Shown: positions 28,419-37,563, counted from the first letter of the stretch. The stretch: DNA of 64,000 bases from Amycolatopsis benzoatilytica AK 16/65 (GCF_000383915.1 NZ_KB912942.1:1459953-1523952); one strand, 5' to 3'. The notes: generated from the sequence alone by a model not told the origin. Numbers and translations are program-made.

Positions 28419-28940
28419 ATGTCGGTTTCACACACCTTGCTCGCGTTGCTCGAATCGGGTCCGCGGCATGGCTACGACCTGAAGCGGGCGTACGACGAGC
28501 AGTTCGGGCAGGACCGTCCGCTCGCCTACGGCCAGGTCTACTCGACTCTGTCGCGGCTGCTGCGCAACGGCATGGTCGAGGTGGCAGGCGTCGAAAGCGG
28601 GGACGGCCCGGAGCGGAAGCGCTACACGATCACCCACGCGGGCGTCACCGACGTCGAGACGTGGCTGCGCACTCCGGAGAACCCGGAGCCGTACCTGCAG
28701 AACACGCTCTACACGAAGGTGGTGCTCGCGCTGCTGTCCGGGCGCAGCGCGTCCGACGTGCTCGACGTCCAGCGCGGCGAGCACCTCAAAGCGATGCGTT
28801 CGCTGACCAAACGCAAAAACGGGGGCGACCTGGCCGATCAGCTGATCTGCGACCACGCGCTCTTTCACCTCGAGGCGGACCTGCGGTGGCTGGAGCTCAC
28901 CGCCGCGCGCCTCGGCGAACTCGAGAAGGCGGTGCGCTGA
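28419..28940 (+). CDS. PadR family transcriptional regulator
   Basis: 173 aa winged-helix protein (HTLLALLESGPRHGYDLKRAYDEQFG, then QVYSTLSRLLRNGMVEVAGVESGDGPERKRYTIT), with a C-terminal dimerisation helix region (residues ~100-173, Vir_act_alpha_C type). The stop overlaps the next gene's ATG, making it the first gene of an operon with an ABC exporter. PadR proteins commonly repress such exporters until a drug or antibiotic binds; autoregulation through the GTATAC elements is likely. Confidence 0.92.
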   Translation: MSVSHTLLALLESGPRHGYDLKRAYDEQFGQDRPLAYGQVYSTLSRLLRNGMVEVAGVESGDGPERKRYTITHAGVTDVETWLRTPENPEPYLQNTLYTKVVLALLSGRSASDVLDVQRGEHLKAMRSLTKRKNGGDLADQLICDHALFHLEADLRWLELTAARLGELEKAVR

Positions 28941-29629
28941 TGACCAGGCCGGGAACTCCGTTGCTGCAGGGCAACGGGCTGTACAAGTCGTTCGGCCAGA
29001 CGCGGGCGCTCGACGGGGCGGAGCTGTCCGTGTCGGCGGGGGAAGTGCTCGCGATCATGGGTTCGTCCGGATCGGGCAAGTCGACGCTGCTGCACTGCCT
29101 GGCCGGCATCGTCCGGCCGGACTCGGGCACCATCACCTACGGCGGCGCCGATCTGGTCGGGATGGACGACAAGCGGCGCAGCGCGCTGCGCCGCACCGAG
29201 TTCGGTTTCGTGTTCCAGTTCGGCCAGCTCGTGCCTGAGCTCTCCTGCCTGGAGAACGTCGCGCTGCCGCTGCGGCTCACCGGGGCCAAGCGCAAGCAGG
29301 CCGAGGCCAAGGCGACCGAATGGCTCGCCCGGCTGGAGGTCGACGGGCTGGCCAAGCGTCGTCCGGGCGACGTGTCCGGCGGGCAGGCGCAGCGGGTCGC
29401 GGTGGCGCGGGCGCTGGTGACCGGACCGAAGGTGGTCTTCGCGGACGAGCCGACCGGCGCGCTGGACTCGCTCAACGGCGAGAAGGTCATGCAGATGCTC
29501 ACCCAGGCGGCGCGGGAAACGCACGCCGCGGTGGTGCTGGTGACCCACGAGCCGCGGGTCGCTGCGTACTCCGATCGCGAGATCGTGGTTCGCGACGGGC
29601 GCACGGTCAACCGGGAGCTCGTCTCATGA
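28940..29629 (+). CDS. ABC transporter ATP-binding protein (MacB/LolD type)
   Basis: 229 aa. Walker A MGSSGSGKSTLLH (about residues 38-50), Q-loop FVFQFGQLVPELSCLENVALPLR, signature VSGGQAQRVAVARALV, Walker B VVFADEPTGALD and H-loop VLVTHEP. The FQFGQLVPELSCLENV stretch is typical of ATPases serving FtsX-like permeases. It overlaps both PadR and the permease gene by one and four bases respectively. Confidence 0.95.
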   Translation: MTRPGTPLLQGNGLYKSFGQTRALDGAELSVSAGEVLAIMGSSGSGKSTLLHCLAGIVRPDSGTITYGGADLVGMDDKRRSALRRTEFGFVFQFGQLVPELSCLENVALPLRLTGAKRKQAEAKATEWLARLEVDGLAKRRPGDVSGGQAQRVAVARALVTGPKVVFADEPTGALDSLNGEKVMQMLTQAARETHAAVVLVTHEPRVAAYSDREIVVRDGRTVNRELVS

Positions 29630-31920
29630 TGCGCGATCTCCTGCTGGGACTCCGGCTGGCCGTCGGGGGCGGCCGGATGTCCGGCTCGGCGCTGCTGCGC
29701 CTGGCGATGACCGCGTTCGGGATCGCGCTCGCGGTCGCCGTCCTGCTGCCTGCCGCGGCGGTGCATCACCTGGCCGGCGCACAGGCGGAACGCAAGGCGG
29801 CGATCCAGCCGGTCAAACAGCCGCAGCCGGGCGTCGCGCCGCTGCTGACCTACAACTGGTATCCGTCGCTCGGCGACGACTACGTCCGGATCACCGCGGT
29901 CGCGCCGACCGGGGAGAACTCGCCGGTGCCGCCGGGGCTGGCCAAGGTGCCCGCACCGGGCGAGCTGGTCGTGTCGCCGGAGCTGGCCGCGAAGCTGAAC
30001 TCCGCGGAGGGCGGCTCGCTCAAAGCCCAGCTGCCGGGGCACGTCGTCGGCCAGATCACCTGGCAAGGCGTCGCCAACGCCGCCGACCTGACCGCGTACT
30101 ACGGCGTGCCGGCCGCGCAGATCCAGGCGGAGGGCGAGGACGGCGGCAAGGCGTATGGCTTCGGCGTGCCCTACACCGGGCTTGGGCTGTCCGCGGTGAT
30201 GCTCGCCGTCATTCTGCCGATCGCGGCGGTACTGCTGCTGCCGCTGCTGATCTTCGTGACCACGGCGTCGCGGATGGGCGCGGCGCAACGGGAACGCCGG
30301 CTCGCCGCGCTGCGGCTGATCGGGCTGGACTCCCGGCAGGTGAAGCGGGTCGCGGCGGCCGAATCACTGGTCGGAGCGGTGATCGGGCTCGTGGTCGGGA
30401 TCGGTTTCTTCGCCCTGCTGCGCACTTTCGTCGCCGACATCCTGCCGTTCGGGCTGCGGATCTTCCCGGAGGACTTCGTCCCGTCCTGGCCATGGGTCGT
30501 CGTCATCGTGCTGCTGGTGCCCGGACTCGCGGTCGGGTCGGCGCTGTTCGGGCTGCGCCGGACGATCGTGGAGCCGCTCGGCGTGGTCCGCCAGGGCAAG
30601 CCAGTCCGCCGGCGGATGTGGTGGCGCTGGTCGATCACCTCGATCGGAGTGCTGTTGCTGGCCGGCACGCTGCTGCTGGACCGGGGCAAGGGCGGCACGG
30701 GCGCCGGGCTGGCGCTTTCGGCGGGCAGCGTGTTCCTGCTGGTCGGCGTGGCGGCGCTGCTGCCGTGGCTGGTCGAGCGGATCGTGGAGCGGCTGCACGG
30801 CGGTTCGCCGTCGTGGCAGCTGGCGATCCGGCGGCTCCAGCTGGACAGCGGCACCGCGAGCCGGGTGGTGTCCGGCCTGGTCGTGGTGCTGGCCGGGACG
30901 ATCCTGATCCAGGGCGTGATGACGTCGCTCAGCAGCGGCATCAAGCAGCAGACGCCGCCGGACGGAGTGGCCGCGGCCCCGGTCCGGGTGCAGACGACCA
31001 CCCAGCACGAAGCAGAGGTGGTCAAGGCAGTGTCGGCGGTGCCCGGGGCGACTGGCACGCACCCGATGCGGAACATCGAGCTGATGTCCTCGGCGCAACC
31101 GGCGTTCGGCGTCGTAGGCGACTGCGTGGCGCTGAAGGTGCAGGCCAACATCGGCGACTGCGCGGACGGCGACGCGTTCTACGTCGTGGCGCCGAAGGGC
31201 GGGGCCGTCCCGAGCGGCCGGGTGAAGCTGGTGGGCCACTCGCACGGCCGCGAGACCATCGGTCCGGAGTGGACGGTGCCGTCGAACGTCAAGATCGTGC
31301 AGTCCGGCGACACGTCGAGGGCGTCCTCAGGCGAGATCCTCGTGACGCCGGGCGCGCTCGGCGGGATCGCCTTGCCGGAGTCCGCGGTCGCGGTCTACGT
31401 GTCCGGCACCGGCGATCCGAAGGCGCTGATGAGCAGTGTCGCCAAGGCCGTCAGCCCGCTCGCGTGGAACGCCGACGTCAGCCAAAGCACCTTCCTCAAC
31501 GGCGCGATGAACCGCGACCAGCAGCTGGTGGACAACTTCCGGTCGGTGCTGATCACCGCGTCGCTGTTCGTGCTCGCGGTGGCCGCGATGAGCCTGCTGA
31601 TGCTGTCGATCGAGCAGATCAGCGAACGGCGCCGCCCGCTCGCGGCGCTGTCCGCGGCCGGCGTGCCGATCGGCGTGCTGGCCCGCGGATCGCTGTGGCA
31701 GACGGCGGTGCCGGTGGTGGTCGGCGTGGTGCTGGCGGTCGCGGCCGGGCTCGGTCTGACCGCGCCGATCCTGCGGCTCGCCGACCGGCCGATGACCATC
31801 GACGTCCCGGTGCTGCTCGGGCTGGCCGGCGCGGCGGTCGTGGCGGTGCTGCTGGTGACCGGGCTGACCATGCCGCTGCTGCGGCAGGTGACCCGATTGG
31901 ACACGCTGCGCTCGGAATGA
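29626..31920 (+). CDS. FtsX-like ABC transporter permease
   Basis: 764 aa from the ATG at 29626, which overlaps the ATPase stop. One transmembrane helix follows the N-terminus (AMTAFGIALAVAVLLPAAAV), then an extracytoplasmic region. A first FtsX block of three helices (VMLAVILPIAAVLLLPLLIFV, ESLVGAVIGLVVGIGFFALL, VVVIVLLVPGLAVGSALFG) and a second block near the C-terminus complete the fold. The duplicated FtsX layout fits exporters of peptides, lipids or antibiotics rather than importers. Substrate is unknown. With PadR it forms a compact resistance-type operon. Confidence 0.92.
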   Translation: MMRDLLLGLRLAVGGGRMSGSALLRLAMTAFGIALAVAVLLPAAAVHHLAGAQAERKAAIQPVKQPQPGVAPLLTYNWYPSLGDDYVRITAVAPTGENSPVPPGLAKVPAPGELVVSPELAAKLNSAEGGSLKAQLPGHVVGQITWQGVANAADLTAYYGVPAAQIQAEGEDGGKAYGFGVPYTGLGLSAVMLAVILPIAAVLLLPLLIFVTTASRMGAAQRERRLAALRLIGLDSRQVKRVAAAESLVGAVIGLVVGIGFFALLRTFVADILPFGLRIFPEDFVPSWPWVVVIVLLVPGLAVGSALFGLRRTIVEPLGVVRQGKPVRRRMWWRWSITSIGVLLLAGTLLLDRGKGGTGAGLALSAGSVFLLVGVAALLPWLVERIVERLHGGSPSWQLAIRRLQLDSGTASRVVSGLVVVLAGTILIQGVMTSLSSGIKQQTPPDGVAAAPVRVQTTTQHEAEVVKAVSAVPGATGTHPMRNIELMSSAQPAFGVVGDCVALKVQANIGDCADGDAFYVVAPKGGAVPSGRVKLVGHSHGRETIGPEWTVPSNVKIVQSGDTSRASSGEILVTPGALGGIALPESAVAVYVSGTGDPKALMSSVAKAVSPLAWNADVSQSTFLNGAMNRDQQLVDNFRSVLITASLFVLAVAAMSLLMLSIEQISERRRPLAALSAAGVPIGVLARGSLWQTAVPVVVGVVLAVAAGLGLTAPILRLADRPMTIDVPVLLGLAGAAVVAVLLVTGLTMPLLRQVTRLDTLRSE

Positions 31921-31940
31921 GCCGGCTCGCGGGGGTGGGG

Positions 31941-31992
31941 TCCGGGAAGGGCCTCTTGAGGGAAGCCAAGTCCCTCAAGAGGCCCTTTCCGG
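31941..31992. repeat. Intergenic palindromic repeat, copy R7 (divergent sequence)
   Basis: Arms TCCGGGAAGGGCCTCTTGAG and CTCAAGAGGCCCTTTCCGG pair with one mismatch around GGAAGCCAAGTCC. It differs from other copies at matching positions on both arms (CTCTTGAG/CTCAAGAG, GGGAAGG/CCTTTCC), showing compensatory change. It lies at a convergent junction. Confidence 0.9.
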
Positions 31993-32035
31993 CTTTCGCG
32001 GGCTGGAAGGTGTCCGGTCGCGCTCGGCAGGACGA

Positions 32036-32923
32036 TCAGTCCGCCACTGCGGTCGGCACCTGGCGGCGGAGGAATTCCAGCTGGTCGGCGACGACCCGCT
32101 CGAACGGCTCGCCAGCGTAGATGGCGAAGTGCCCGTCCGGATAAGTGCGTACCTCGCCGTGCGGAGCCTGGGCGGCGTAGCGCAGCGTGGGCTTGGCCGG
32201 TGCGACGGAATCGGTCTCGCAGACAGCGAACAGCGTCGGCACCTCGATCCGGCTCACTGCGCGGCCGGGCCGGTAGCGCAGGATGTCGAACACGACCCGC
32301 GCCGCTACTTCGTTGCGGAAATCGCTGCCAGGCGGGACCAGCGCGAGATACCCGGGCTCGGCGTCCGGAGCGGTCATCAGCGCGGTGCCGCGTTCGGGAC
32401 CGGCGGTGGCGATGCGGTACGGCGGGCGGCCGAGCCAGTGCCCGACGACATCGCGCGCGGCGGCGAAGGTCGCCTTGACCGAACTGGCGGGGTGCATGGC
32501 CAACGCGGACGAGATGCCGTCGGTGAACGGGCACTGCGCGATCGCGGCGACCAGGCCGGCTGGACGGGTCGCGGCGGTGGCGAGCACATGCCCGCCGCCG
32601 AACGACGTGCCCCATGCGACGACGCGGTCGCCGTCGACCTGGGGGAGCGTCCGGGCGTAGGCGATCGCGGCGGCCCAGTCGGCGAGTTGTTTGCGCGGGG
32701 ACAGCAGGTGCCGCGGAGTCCCTTCGCTGTCGCCGAAGTGGCGATAGTCGAACACGAGACAGGCGTAGCCGGCGGCGGTAAAGCGTTCGGCATAGGCGGC
32801 GAGCCCCATTTCGCGGACTGCGCCGAGGCCGTGCGCCATCACGATCACCGGCGGCTTTTCGGCGGCCGGCAGGTACAGCGTCGCGGCGCACCGGTCTCCG
32901 TCGACCGGGAAGGCCACGTTCAT
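32036..32923 (-). CDS. Alpha/beta hydrolase
   Basis: 295 aa from the ATG at 32923. The oxyanion and strand pattern VIVMAHGLGAVREMGL is followed by the nucleophile elbow WGTSFGGGHVL (Ser in G-T-S-F-G). The acid and base lie late in the sequence (VCETDSVAPA and YPDGHFAIY). It resembles acetyl-xylan-esterase-like or dienelactone-hydrolase-like enzymes of unknown substrate. The start overlaps the flavin monooxygenase stop by four bases, so the pair is translationally coupled; hydrolysis of an ester or lactone made by the monooxygenase is a reasonable inference. Confidence 0.88.
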   Translation of the reverse strand: MNVAFPVDGDRCAATLYLPAAEKPPVIVMAHGLGAVREMGLAAYAERFTAAGYACLVFDYRHFGDSEGTPRHLLSPRKQLADWAAAIAYARTLPQVDGDRVVAWGTSFGGGHVLATAATRPAGLVAAIAQCPFTDGISSALAMHPASSVKATFAAARDVVGHWLGRPPYRIATAGPERGTALMTAPDAEPGYLALVPPGSDFRNEVAARVVFDILRYRPGRAVSRIEVPTLFAVCETDSVAPAKPTLRYAAQAPHGEVRTYPDGHFAIYAGEPFERVVADQLEFLRRQVPTAVAD

Positions 32924-34293
32924 GCCGGCACTCCCTCGCGGACGGCGGCGCTGGCGACCGGACGGTCGGCCGGGGTGCGGCCGGCCGGGCGGCGGGCACC
33001 TCGTCGGCGTTCGAGCCGAAGGTCGCGCATGTAGTCGTCGTAGTCGACCTGGATGGTGTGCCGTTTGGACGCCACGTAGCGGCGCTGGATCCGCCGCCGG
33101 TGGGTGTCGATCTCGCGGTCCATCGCGGCGGCGCCGGGCAGGTGATAGCGGCCCTGCAAGTGGTCGGCGATCAGCTGCGCCTGCCGTTCCGCGATCGGCA
33201 TGATCGCGCCGAGCGGCTGCACCAGCCCGACGAAGTACAGGCCGGGGACCTTCGGGTGGAACAACCGCCGGTACAGCCGGATCTCGTTGTCGCCGGACGG
33301 ATCGAGGAAGTCCCGGTCGAAGAACGGGAAGCTGATCTTGTACCCGGTGCAGAACACCACCAGGTCCGCGGCGACCCGCCGGCCGTCGGCGAAGACCACC
33401 TCGTCGCCGTCGAACCGGTCGATGTTCGGCAGCGGCGTGATGGCGCCGTGCGCGAGCCGGTCGAGGATGCGGCTGGACATGGTCGGGTGCGCCTGGGCGA
33501 ACTTGTGGTCCGGCGCGGGCAGGCCGTACCGGGTCATCGGCCCGGTCGCGGCGGCCATCAGCCGGCGCGCCATCGGCCAGCGCAGCGCGGACGGGAGCCA
33601 TTCCGAGCCGCCGATCTGGTCGTACGGGCGGCCCCAGACGTACTTCGGGATCACGTGCACGCCGCGCCGGGCGGACAGGTAGGTCTCGCTGGCGTGGTAA
33701 GACGCGTCGACCGCGATGTCCATCGCGGAGTTGCCCATGCCGACCACCACGACCCGCTTGCCGGCCAGCTGTTCTTCCTCGGTGTAGGCGTGCGAATGCA
33801 TGACCTCGCCGGTGAACCCTTCGACGCCGGGGAACATCGGCTCCGGCAGCCGCGGGTCCCAGTGGTGGCCGTTGGCGACGAGGACGGCGTCGTAGGCGAC
33901 GGTGTCCCCAGTGGACAGCGAGACGGCGAAGCTGCCGTCCGGCTGCGGCTGTACGTGCGTGACGCCGGTGCCGAATCGGATCCGGTCGCGGAAGCCGAAG
34001 TGCTCCAGGTAGGCGGCGAAGTAGTCGGCGATCTGGTCGTGCCGGGCGAAGTCCGGCAGGTGGGCGGGCATCGGGAAGTCGCTGAACTCCATCCGCTTGC
34101 GCGAGGTGTTGATGTGCAGCGACCGGTACGCGGCGGAGACCCCGTTGCGGTTGCCCCACACCCAGTTGCCGCCGACCCGGTCGGACAGCTCGTAGCAGTC
34201 GACGTCGATGCCGCGCTCGGCGAGCACCTTGACGGCGGCGATCCCGGACGAGCCCGCGCCGACGACGCAGACCCGGAAATTGTTCGCGGACAT
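32920..34293 (-). CDS. Flavin-containing / Baeyer-Villiger-type monooxygenase
   Basis: 457 aa class B flavoprotein monooxygenase. The FAD motif is VVGAGSSGIAAVKVL (10-24), the FMO fingerprint FTGEVMHSHAY is at 160-170 in the F-x-G-x3-H-x3-Y form, and the NADPH motif GMGNSAMDIA is at 185-194. FCTGYKISFP is the C-terminal ATG-like motif. Fingerprint and length fit FMO or type II Baeyer-Villiger enzymes, which insert oxygen into ketones or oxidise N and S. GAGGAG lies before the start. It is divergent from a TetR regulator across two operator copies and coupled to a hydrolase, which supports ketone oxidation to an ester. Confidence 0.9.
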   Translation of the reverse strand: MSANNFRVCVVGAGSSGIAAVKVLAERGIDVDCYELSDRVGGNWVWGNRNGVSAAYRSLHINTSRKRMEFSDFPMPAHLPDFARHDQIADYFAAYLEHFGFRDRIRFGTGVTHVQPQPDGSFAVSLSTGDTVAYDAVLVANGHHWDPRLPEPMFPGVEGFTGEVMHSHAYTEEEQLAGKRVVVVGMGNSAMDIAVDASYHASETYLSARRGVHVIPKYVWGRPYDQIGGSEWLPSALRWPMARRLMAAATGPMTRYGLPAPDHKFAQAHPTMSSRILDRLAHGAITPLPNIDRFDGDEVVFADGRRVAADLVVFCTGYKISFPFFDRDFLDPSGDNEIRLYRRLFHPKVPGLYFVGLVQPLGAIMPIAERQAQLIADHLQGRYHLPGAAAMDREIDTHRRRIQRRYVASKRHTIQVDYDDYMRDLRLERRRGARRPAGRTPADRPVASAAVREGVPA

Positions 34294-34307
34294 GGCGCTC
34301 CTCGTTG

Positions 34308-34335
34308 TGACCAGTGGTCATATGACCGGTGGTCA
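34308..34335. promoter_or_regulatory. Tandem TetR operators (two TGACC-N3-GGTCA copies)
   Basis: TGACCAGTGGTCA at 34308-34320 and TGACCGGTGGTCA at 34323-34335 are two palindromes repeated with a 15-bp period. They lie in the 90-bp gap between the monooxygenase and TetR starts. Assignment to the adjacent TetR protein is inference but strongly supported by layout. Confidence 0.7.
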
Positions 34336-34383
34336 TAGAGTACGATCGGCACCGGGCGGAAGTCAACGAAAAGGAGGCTGGCG

Positions 34384-35028
34384 GTGCCGACGGGAACCTG
34401 GGAGCGGCTGCCGGAGCAGCGCCGCGCGGCGGTGCTGGCGGCCGCCGAGGCGGAGTTCGCGGCGCGCGGCTTCAGCGGCGGCAGCCTCAACACGATCTGC
34501 CGGGCGGCAGGGGTGTCGAAGGGCAGCCTCTTCCAGTACTTCGCCGACAAGGCCGACATGTACGTCCATCTGGCCGAACTGGCCAGTCTCCGGATTCGCG
34601 CCGCGATGGAGGCGGAGATCGCCCGGCTGGACTGGGCGGCGGACTTCGCCGGCGCGCTGAACGAACTGCTCGACGCATGGGTCCGCTACTTCTACGACCA
34701 TCCGCAGGAACGCGCGATCACCGCGGCGGCGAACCTGGAACCCGACCCGACCGCGCGGACTCCGGTCCGGGCGGCGGTGAACTGCCACTACCTGGCGGTG
34801 CTGCGTCCGCTGGTCGAGGATGCGGTCGCGCGGGGGCAGTTGCGGGCGGACACCGACGTCGAGACGGTGTTGTCGTTGCTGCTGCTGGTGTTGCCGCACC
34901 TGGCGCTGGCCCCGCATGTGGCGGGGCTGGACCCGGTGTTCGGTCTGGTGGCGGGGGATTCGGCGCACGCGGTGGCGGTCGCGCGCCGGTTGACCGGCGC
35001 GATGCTGGCGCCGTTCCTGGCCGGGTGA
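34384..35028 (+). CDS. TetR family transcriptional regulator
   Basis: 214 aa from a GTG at 34384 (AAGGAGG upstream). The helix-turn-helix is AAEAEFAARGFSGGSLNTICRAAGVSKGSLFQYFADKADMYVHL (residues ~20-64). It probably represses the divergent monooxygenase-hydrolase operon through the tandem palindromes. Inducer unknown. Confidence 0.9.
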   Translation: MPTGTWERLPEQRRAAVLAAAEAEFAARGFSGGSLNTICRAAGVSKGSLFQYFADKADMYVHLAELASLRIRAAMEAEIARLDWAADFAGALNELLDAWVRYFYDHPQERAITAAANLEPDPTARTPVRAAVNCHYLAVLRPLVEDAVARGQLRADTDVETVLSLLLLVLPHLALAPHVAGLDPVFGLVAGDSAHAVAVARRLTGAMLAPFLAG

Positions 35029-35056
35029 GTGCCGGGATGGCTCGGCCCCGCTCGGC

Positions 35057-35494
35057 TCAGCCCGGAACCCGGGCCGCCCGCAGATACGCCGCCAGCCGGA
35101 TCCGCAATCCGCGCAGATCGCGCAGCGCCAGCGGCAAGTGGTATGCCGGACGATATCCGGCCGTCGGCTCCGGCTCCCCGCACGGACCGGCGAAATACAC
35201 GAACCCCTCGTCGTGGTCCCGGCGGGCGACCGACCACGGCTGCTCCTGCCAGGAGCGTCCGCCGCGGTGGCTGGCGGTCCAGTAGCTCGGCGCTTTCATC
35301 GTTTCGGCGACCGCCGCGGCGAGGCCCGCGGTGTCCGCGTCGCTGACGCCCAGCCCGCGCCCCGGCCACAGCCGGGGCAGGACGCGGTCGGCGGTCGGGT
35401 CCTCGAGCCAGGGCGCGCAGGCGAAGATGGCGCGGAAGCCGTCGACGGAGACGGACCAGCGCTGCATTGCCGCGGTCGGCGGGATTTCGTACAT
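35057..35494 (-). CDS. Hypothetical protein
   Basis: 145 aa from the ATG at 35494 (MYEIPPTAAMQRWSVSVDGFRAIFACAPWLED); the frame also opens 16 codons upstream, in AT-rich sequence more like a promoter. The middle contains many aromatic residues (SYWTASHRGGRSWQEQPWSVARRDHDEGFVYFAGP) and the C-terminus is leucine/arginine rich. No signal peptide or membrane helix is visible. I do not recognise the family. It lies between convergent TetR and co-directional IclR genes. Confidence 0.65.
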   Translation of the reverse strand: MYEIPPTAAMQRWSVSVDGFRAIFACAPWLEDPTADRVLPRLWPGRGLGVSDADTAGLAAAVAETMKAPSYWTASHRGGRSWQEQPWSVARRDHDEGFVYFAGPCGEPEPTAGYRPAYHLPLALRDLRGLRIRLAAYLRAARVPG

Positions 35495-35582
35495 GAGGCC
35501 ACCCAGCCGGCTGTGAGAAAAAATGAACGTTCCGAAAAGCATAGGTGACCGCCGGCCGGACCGGGAGGGCGCGGTCCGGTAT

Positions 35583-36383
35583 TCACCGCCCCGCGCCGAG
35601 CGTCTCGGAAATCCGGTCGGCGACCGTGCGGGCGAACCTCCCGGCCGCCGGCAGCCGTCCGCCCAGCCGCGATTTCGGCGCGGAGACGTTGACGGCCGCG
35701 ACGAGGTCGCCGCGGAAGCCGTACACCGGAGCGGACACGCCGACCAGTCCCGGCTCGAACTCCTCGTCGACTGTTTCGTAACCGCGCCGCCGGATCCGTG
35801 CCAGTTTCGCGGTCAGCCGCTCGAGGGTGAGCGGAGCGACCGGGGCGGCCGGACCGGGGAGGTCCGGCAGCGGCGGAGCGGAAGCGGGAGGGAACGTCCG
35901 CCACCATTGCCCGACGGTTTCGGCGTCCCATTCGCTCAGCAGCACGCGTCCGGGTGAAGTGGTGAACGGGTCGACTCCGACGCCTTCCCAGCCGAGCCCT
36001 CGAAAAGCGTGCGAGGCGAGCTCGCTGCGGACGGTGAATACCTGTCCGGCGCGCAGCACGCATAAATGCGTCGTTTCGTTGAGCCGCGCCACGATCGTGC
36101 GCAGGAATGGCGCGGCGAGCTGCGCGAGATGCGTTTCGGTGGCGTGCGTGGCGAGGGCGAACAGCCGCCAGCCCGGCCGGTAGGCGCGGGTGTGCTCGTC
36201 GCGGTCCACCAGCCCGGCGTCGGCCAGCGTGGCCAGCGCGCGCGACACTTGCGCCTTGTCGCGCCCGGACAGTTCGGCGATCCGGGACACGCCGAGCCCG
36301 CCGCGGGCTTCCGGCCGGGCGAGGACTTCGAGCAAGTCGACGTCGCGGACCAAGCCCGAACCGTAGGTGCGCTGGTTCGTCAC
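35583..36383 (-). CDS. IclR family transcriptional regulator
   Basis: 266 aa. Winged helix at about residues 12-65 (DVDLLEVLARP, LGVSRIAELSGRDKAQVSRALATLADAGLVDRD), followed by an IclR effector domain (HLCVLRAGQVFTVRSE, TSPGRVLLSEWD, GLVGVSAPVYGFRGDLVAAVNVSAP). It is divergent from the enolase-superfamily and alcohol dehydrogenase genes with a palindrome in between and is likely their regulator, responding to a sugar acid or related substrate. Confidence 0.92.
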   Translation of the reverse strand: MTNQRTYGSGLVRDVDLLEVLARPEARGGLGVSRIAELSGRDKAQVSRALATLADAGLVDRDEHTRAYRPGWRLFALATHATETHLAQLAAPFLRTIVARLNETTHLCVLRAGQVFTVRSELASHAFRGLGWEGVGVDPFTTSPGRVLLSEWDAETVGQWWRTFPPASAPPLPDLPGPAAPVAPLTLERLTAKLARIRRRGYETVDEEFEPGLVGVSAPVYGFRGDLVAAVNVSAPKSRLGGRLPAAGRFARTVADRISETLGAGR

Positions 36384-36399
36384 GGTGCCTCCCCGGAGC

Positions 36400-36420
36400 T
36401 TGTTGAGGACTGTGCAACAA
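36400..36420. promoter_or_regulatory. IclR operator candidate (TTGTTG-N9-CAACAA)
   Basis: A perfect 6-bp-arm inverted repeat in the 58-bp divergent gap between the IclR gene and the enolase-superfamily gene. A third CAA follows the right arm. Function inferred from position. Confidence 0.55.
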
Positions 36421-36441
36421 CAATTGGGCGGGAGTCAATGC

Positions 36442-37563
36442 GTGGCTACCGTTCAGGGAGTGAAGATCGCCGACATCCAGCTGCTGGCCGGGACGCTGCC
36501 GCTCGATCCGCCGTTCGAGGCCGCGTGGGACCCGGTGCCGCGCACCCGGTTCGACGCGACCGTGGTCAAGGTCGTCACCGACGAGGGCGTGGTCGGCTAC
36601 GGCTCCGGCGACACGATGGCCGGGTTCGAGCAGTACGCGGACCTGTTCCTGGGCCAGGACCCGATGGCGATCACCCGGCACGTGCGCGCGCTGGAGACGA
36701 TCTCGTTCCACGCCGGGCGGTACTGGCCGCTGGAGATCGCGTTGTGGGACGTGCTCGGGAAGGTCCTCGGAGTCCCGGTGGCGACGTTGTTCGGCGGCGC
36801 GGCCGACGCGGTCCCGGCTTATGCGTCGACCGGTCGGCTCCTGCCTGCCGCGCAGCGCGCGGAGACGATGATCGCGGCCCGCGAACGCGGCTTCCGCGCG
36901 GCCAAGATCCGGCTGCCCGCGGACGATTTCGCCGGCGGGATCACGACCATGAGCGCGGTCCGCGACGCGGTCGGCCCGGAGATGGCGCTGATGGTCGACC
37001 TGAACCAGGCGTGGCGGATGCCCGGCGACGTGCGCCGCTCGCTCGACCCGGCCGCGGCGCGGCGGTTCGCGGCCGCGCTCGCCGAACTGGACGTGTTCTG
37101 GCTGGAGGAACCGCTGCCGCTGGACGACCGGGCGGGCCTGCGCTCGGTGCGCGAGGCGACCGGCGTCCGGGTCGCCGGCGGGGAAATGGTCCGAACGTTC
37201 CGGGAGCTGCTGGACCTGGTCGAATCCGACGCACTGGACGTTTACCAGCCGGATGTCGCGTTGGCCGGCGGCATGTCGCGTGCCCGCACGCTCGCCGAGC
37301 TGGTGCTGGCCCGCAACCGGCTCTTCACGCCGCACACCTGGTCGAACGGGCTCGGCCTGCTCGCGAACCTGCACGTCACCGCCGGCGTCGGCGGGGGACC
37401 GTATCTGGAGTTTCCCTACGACCCGCCGTCCTGGACGCCGCGGCGGCGGGACTTCCTGCTCGCCACGCCGCTGGACATCGACGCGGACGGCCTGCTGCAC
37501 GTGCCGTCCGCGCCCGGGTTGGGGATTGACGTCGACGAGGAGCGGTTCGGGAGGAAGCCATGA
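36442..37563 (+). CDS. Mandelate racemase/enolase-superfamily dehydratase
   Basis: 373 aa from the GTG at 36442, which has GGGAG seven to eight bases upstream; a GTG at 36460 is an alternative. Superfamily residues are visible: K-x-R in RAAKIRLPADD, metal ligands Asp in MVDLNQAW, Glu in WLEEPLPL and Glu in VAGGEM, and the late histidine in FTPHTWSNGLG. These fit sugar-acid dehydratases or muconate-type isomerases that abstract a proton alpha to a carboxylate. The KxR in place of KxK hints at a subgroup. The stop overlaps the start of the alcohol dehydrogenase. Substrate unknown. Confidence 0.88.
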   Translation: MATVQGVKIADIQLLAGTLPLDPPFEAAWDPVPRTRFDATVVKVVTDEGVVGYGSGDTMAGFEQYADLFLGQDPMAITRHVRALETISFHAGRYWPLEIALWDVLGKVLGVPVATLFGGAADAVPAYASTGRLLPAAQRAETMIAARERGFRAAKIRLPADDFAGGITTMSAVRDAVGPEMALMVDLNQAWRMPGDVRRSLDPAAARRFAAALAELDVFWLEEPLPLDDRAGLRSVREATGVRVAGGEMVRTFRELLDLVESDALDVYQPDVALAGGMSRARTLAELVLARNRLFTPHTWSNGLGLLANLHVTAGVGGGPYLEFPYDPPSWTPRRRDFLLATPLDIDADGLLHVPSAPGLGIDVDEERFGRKP

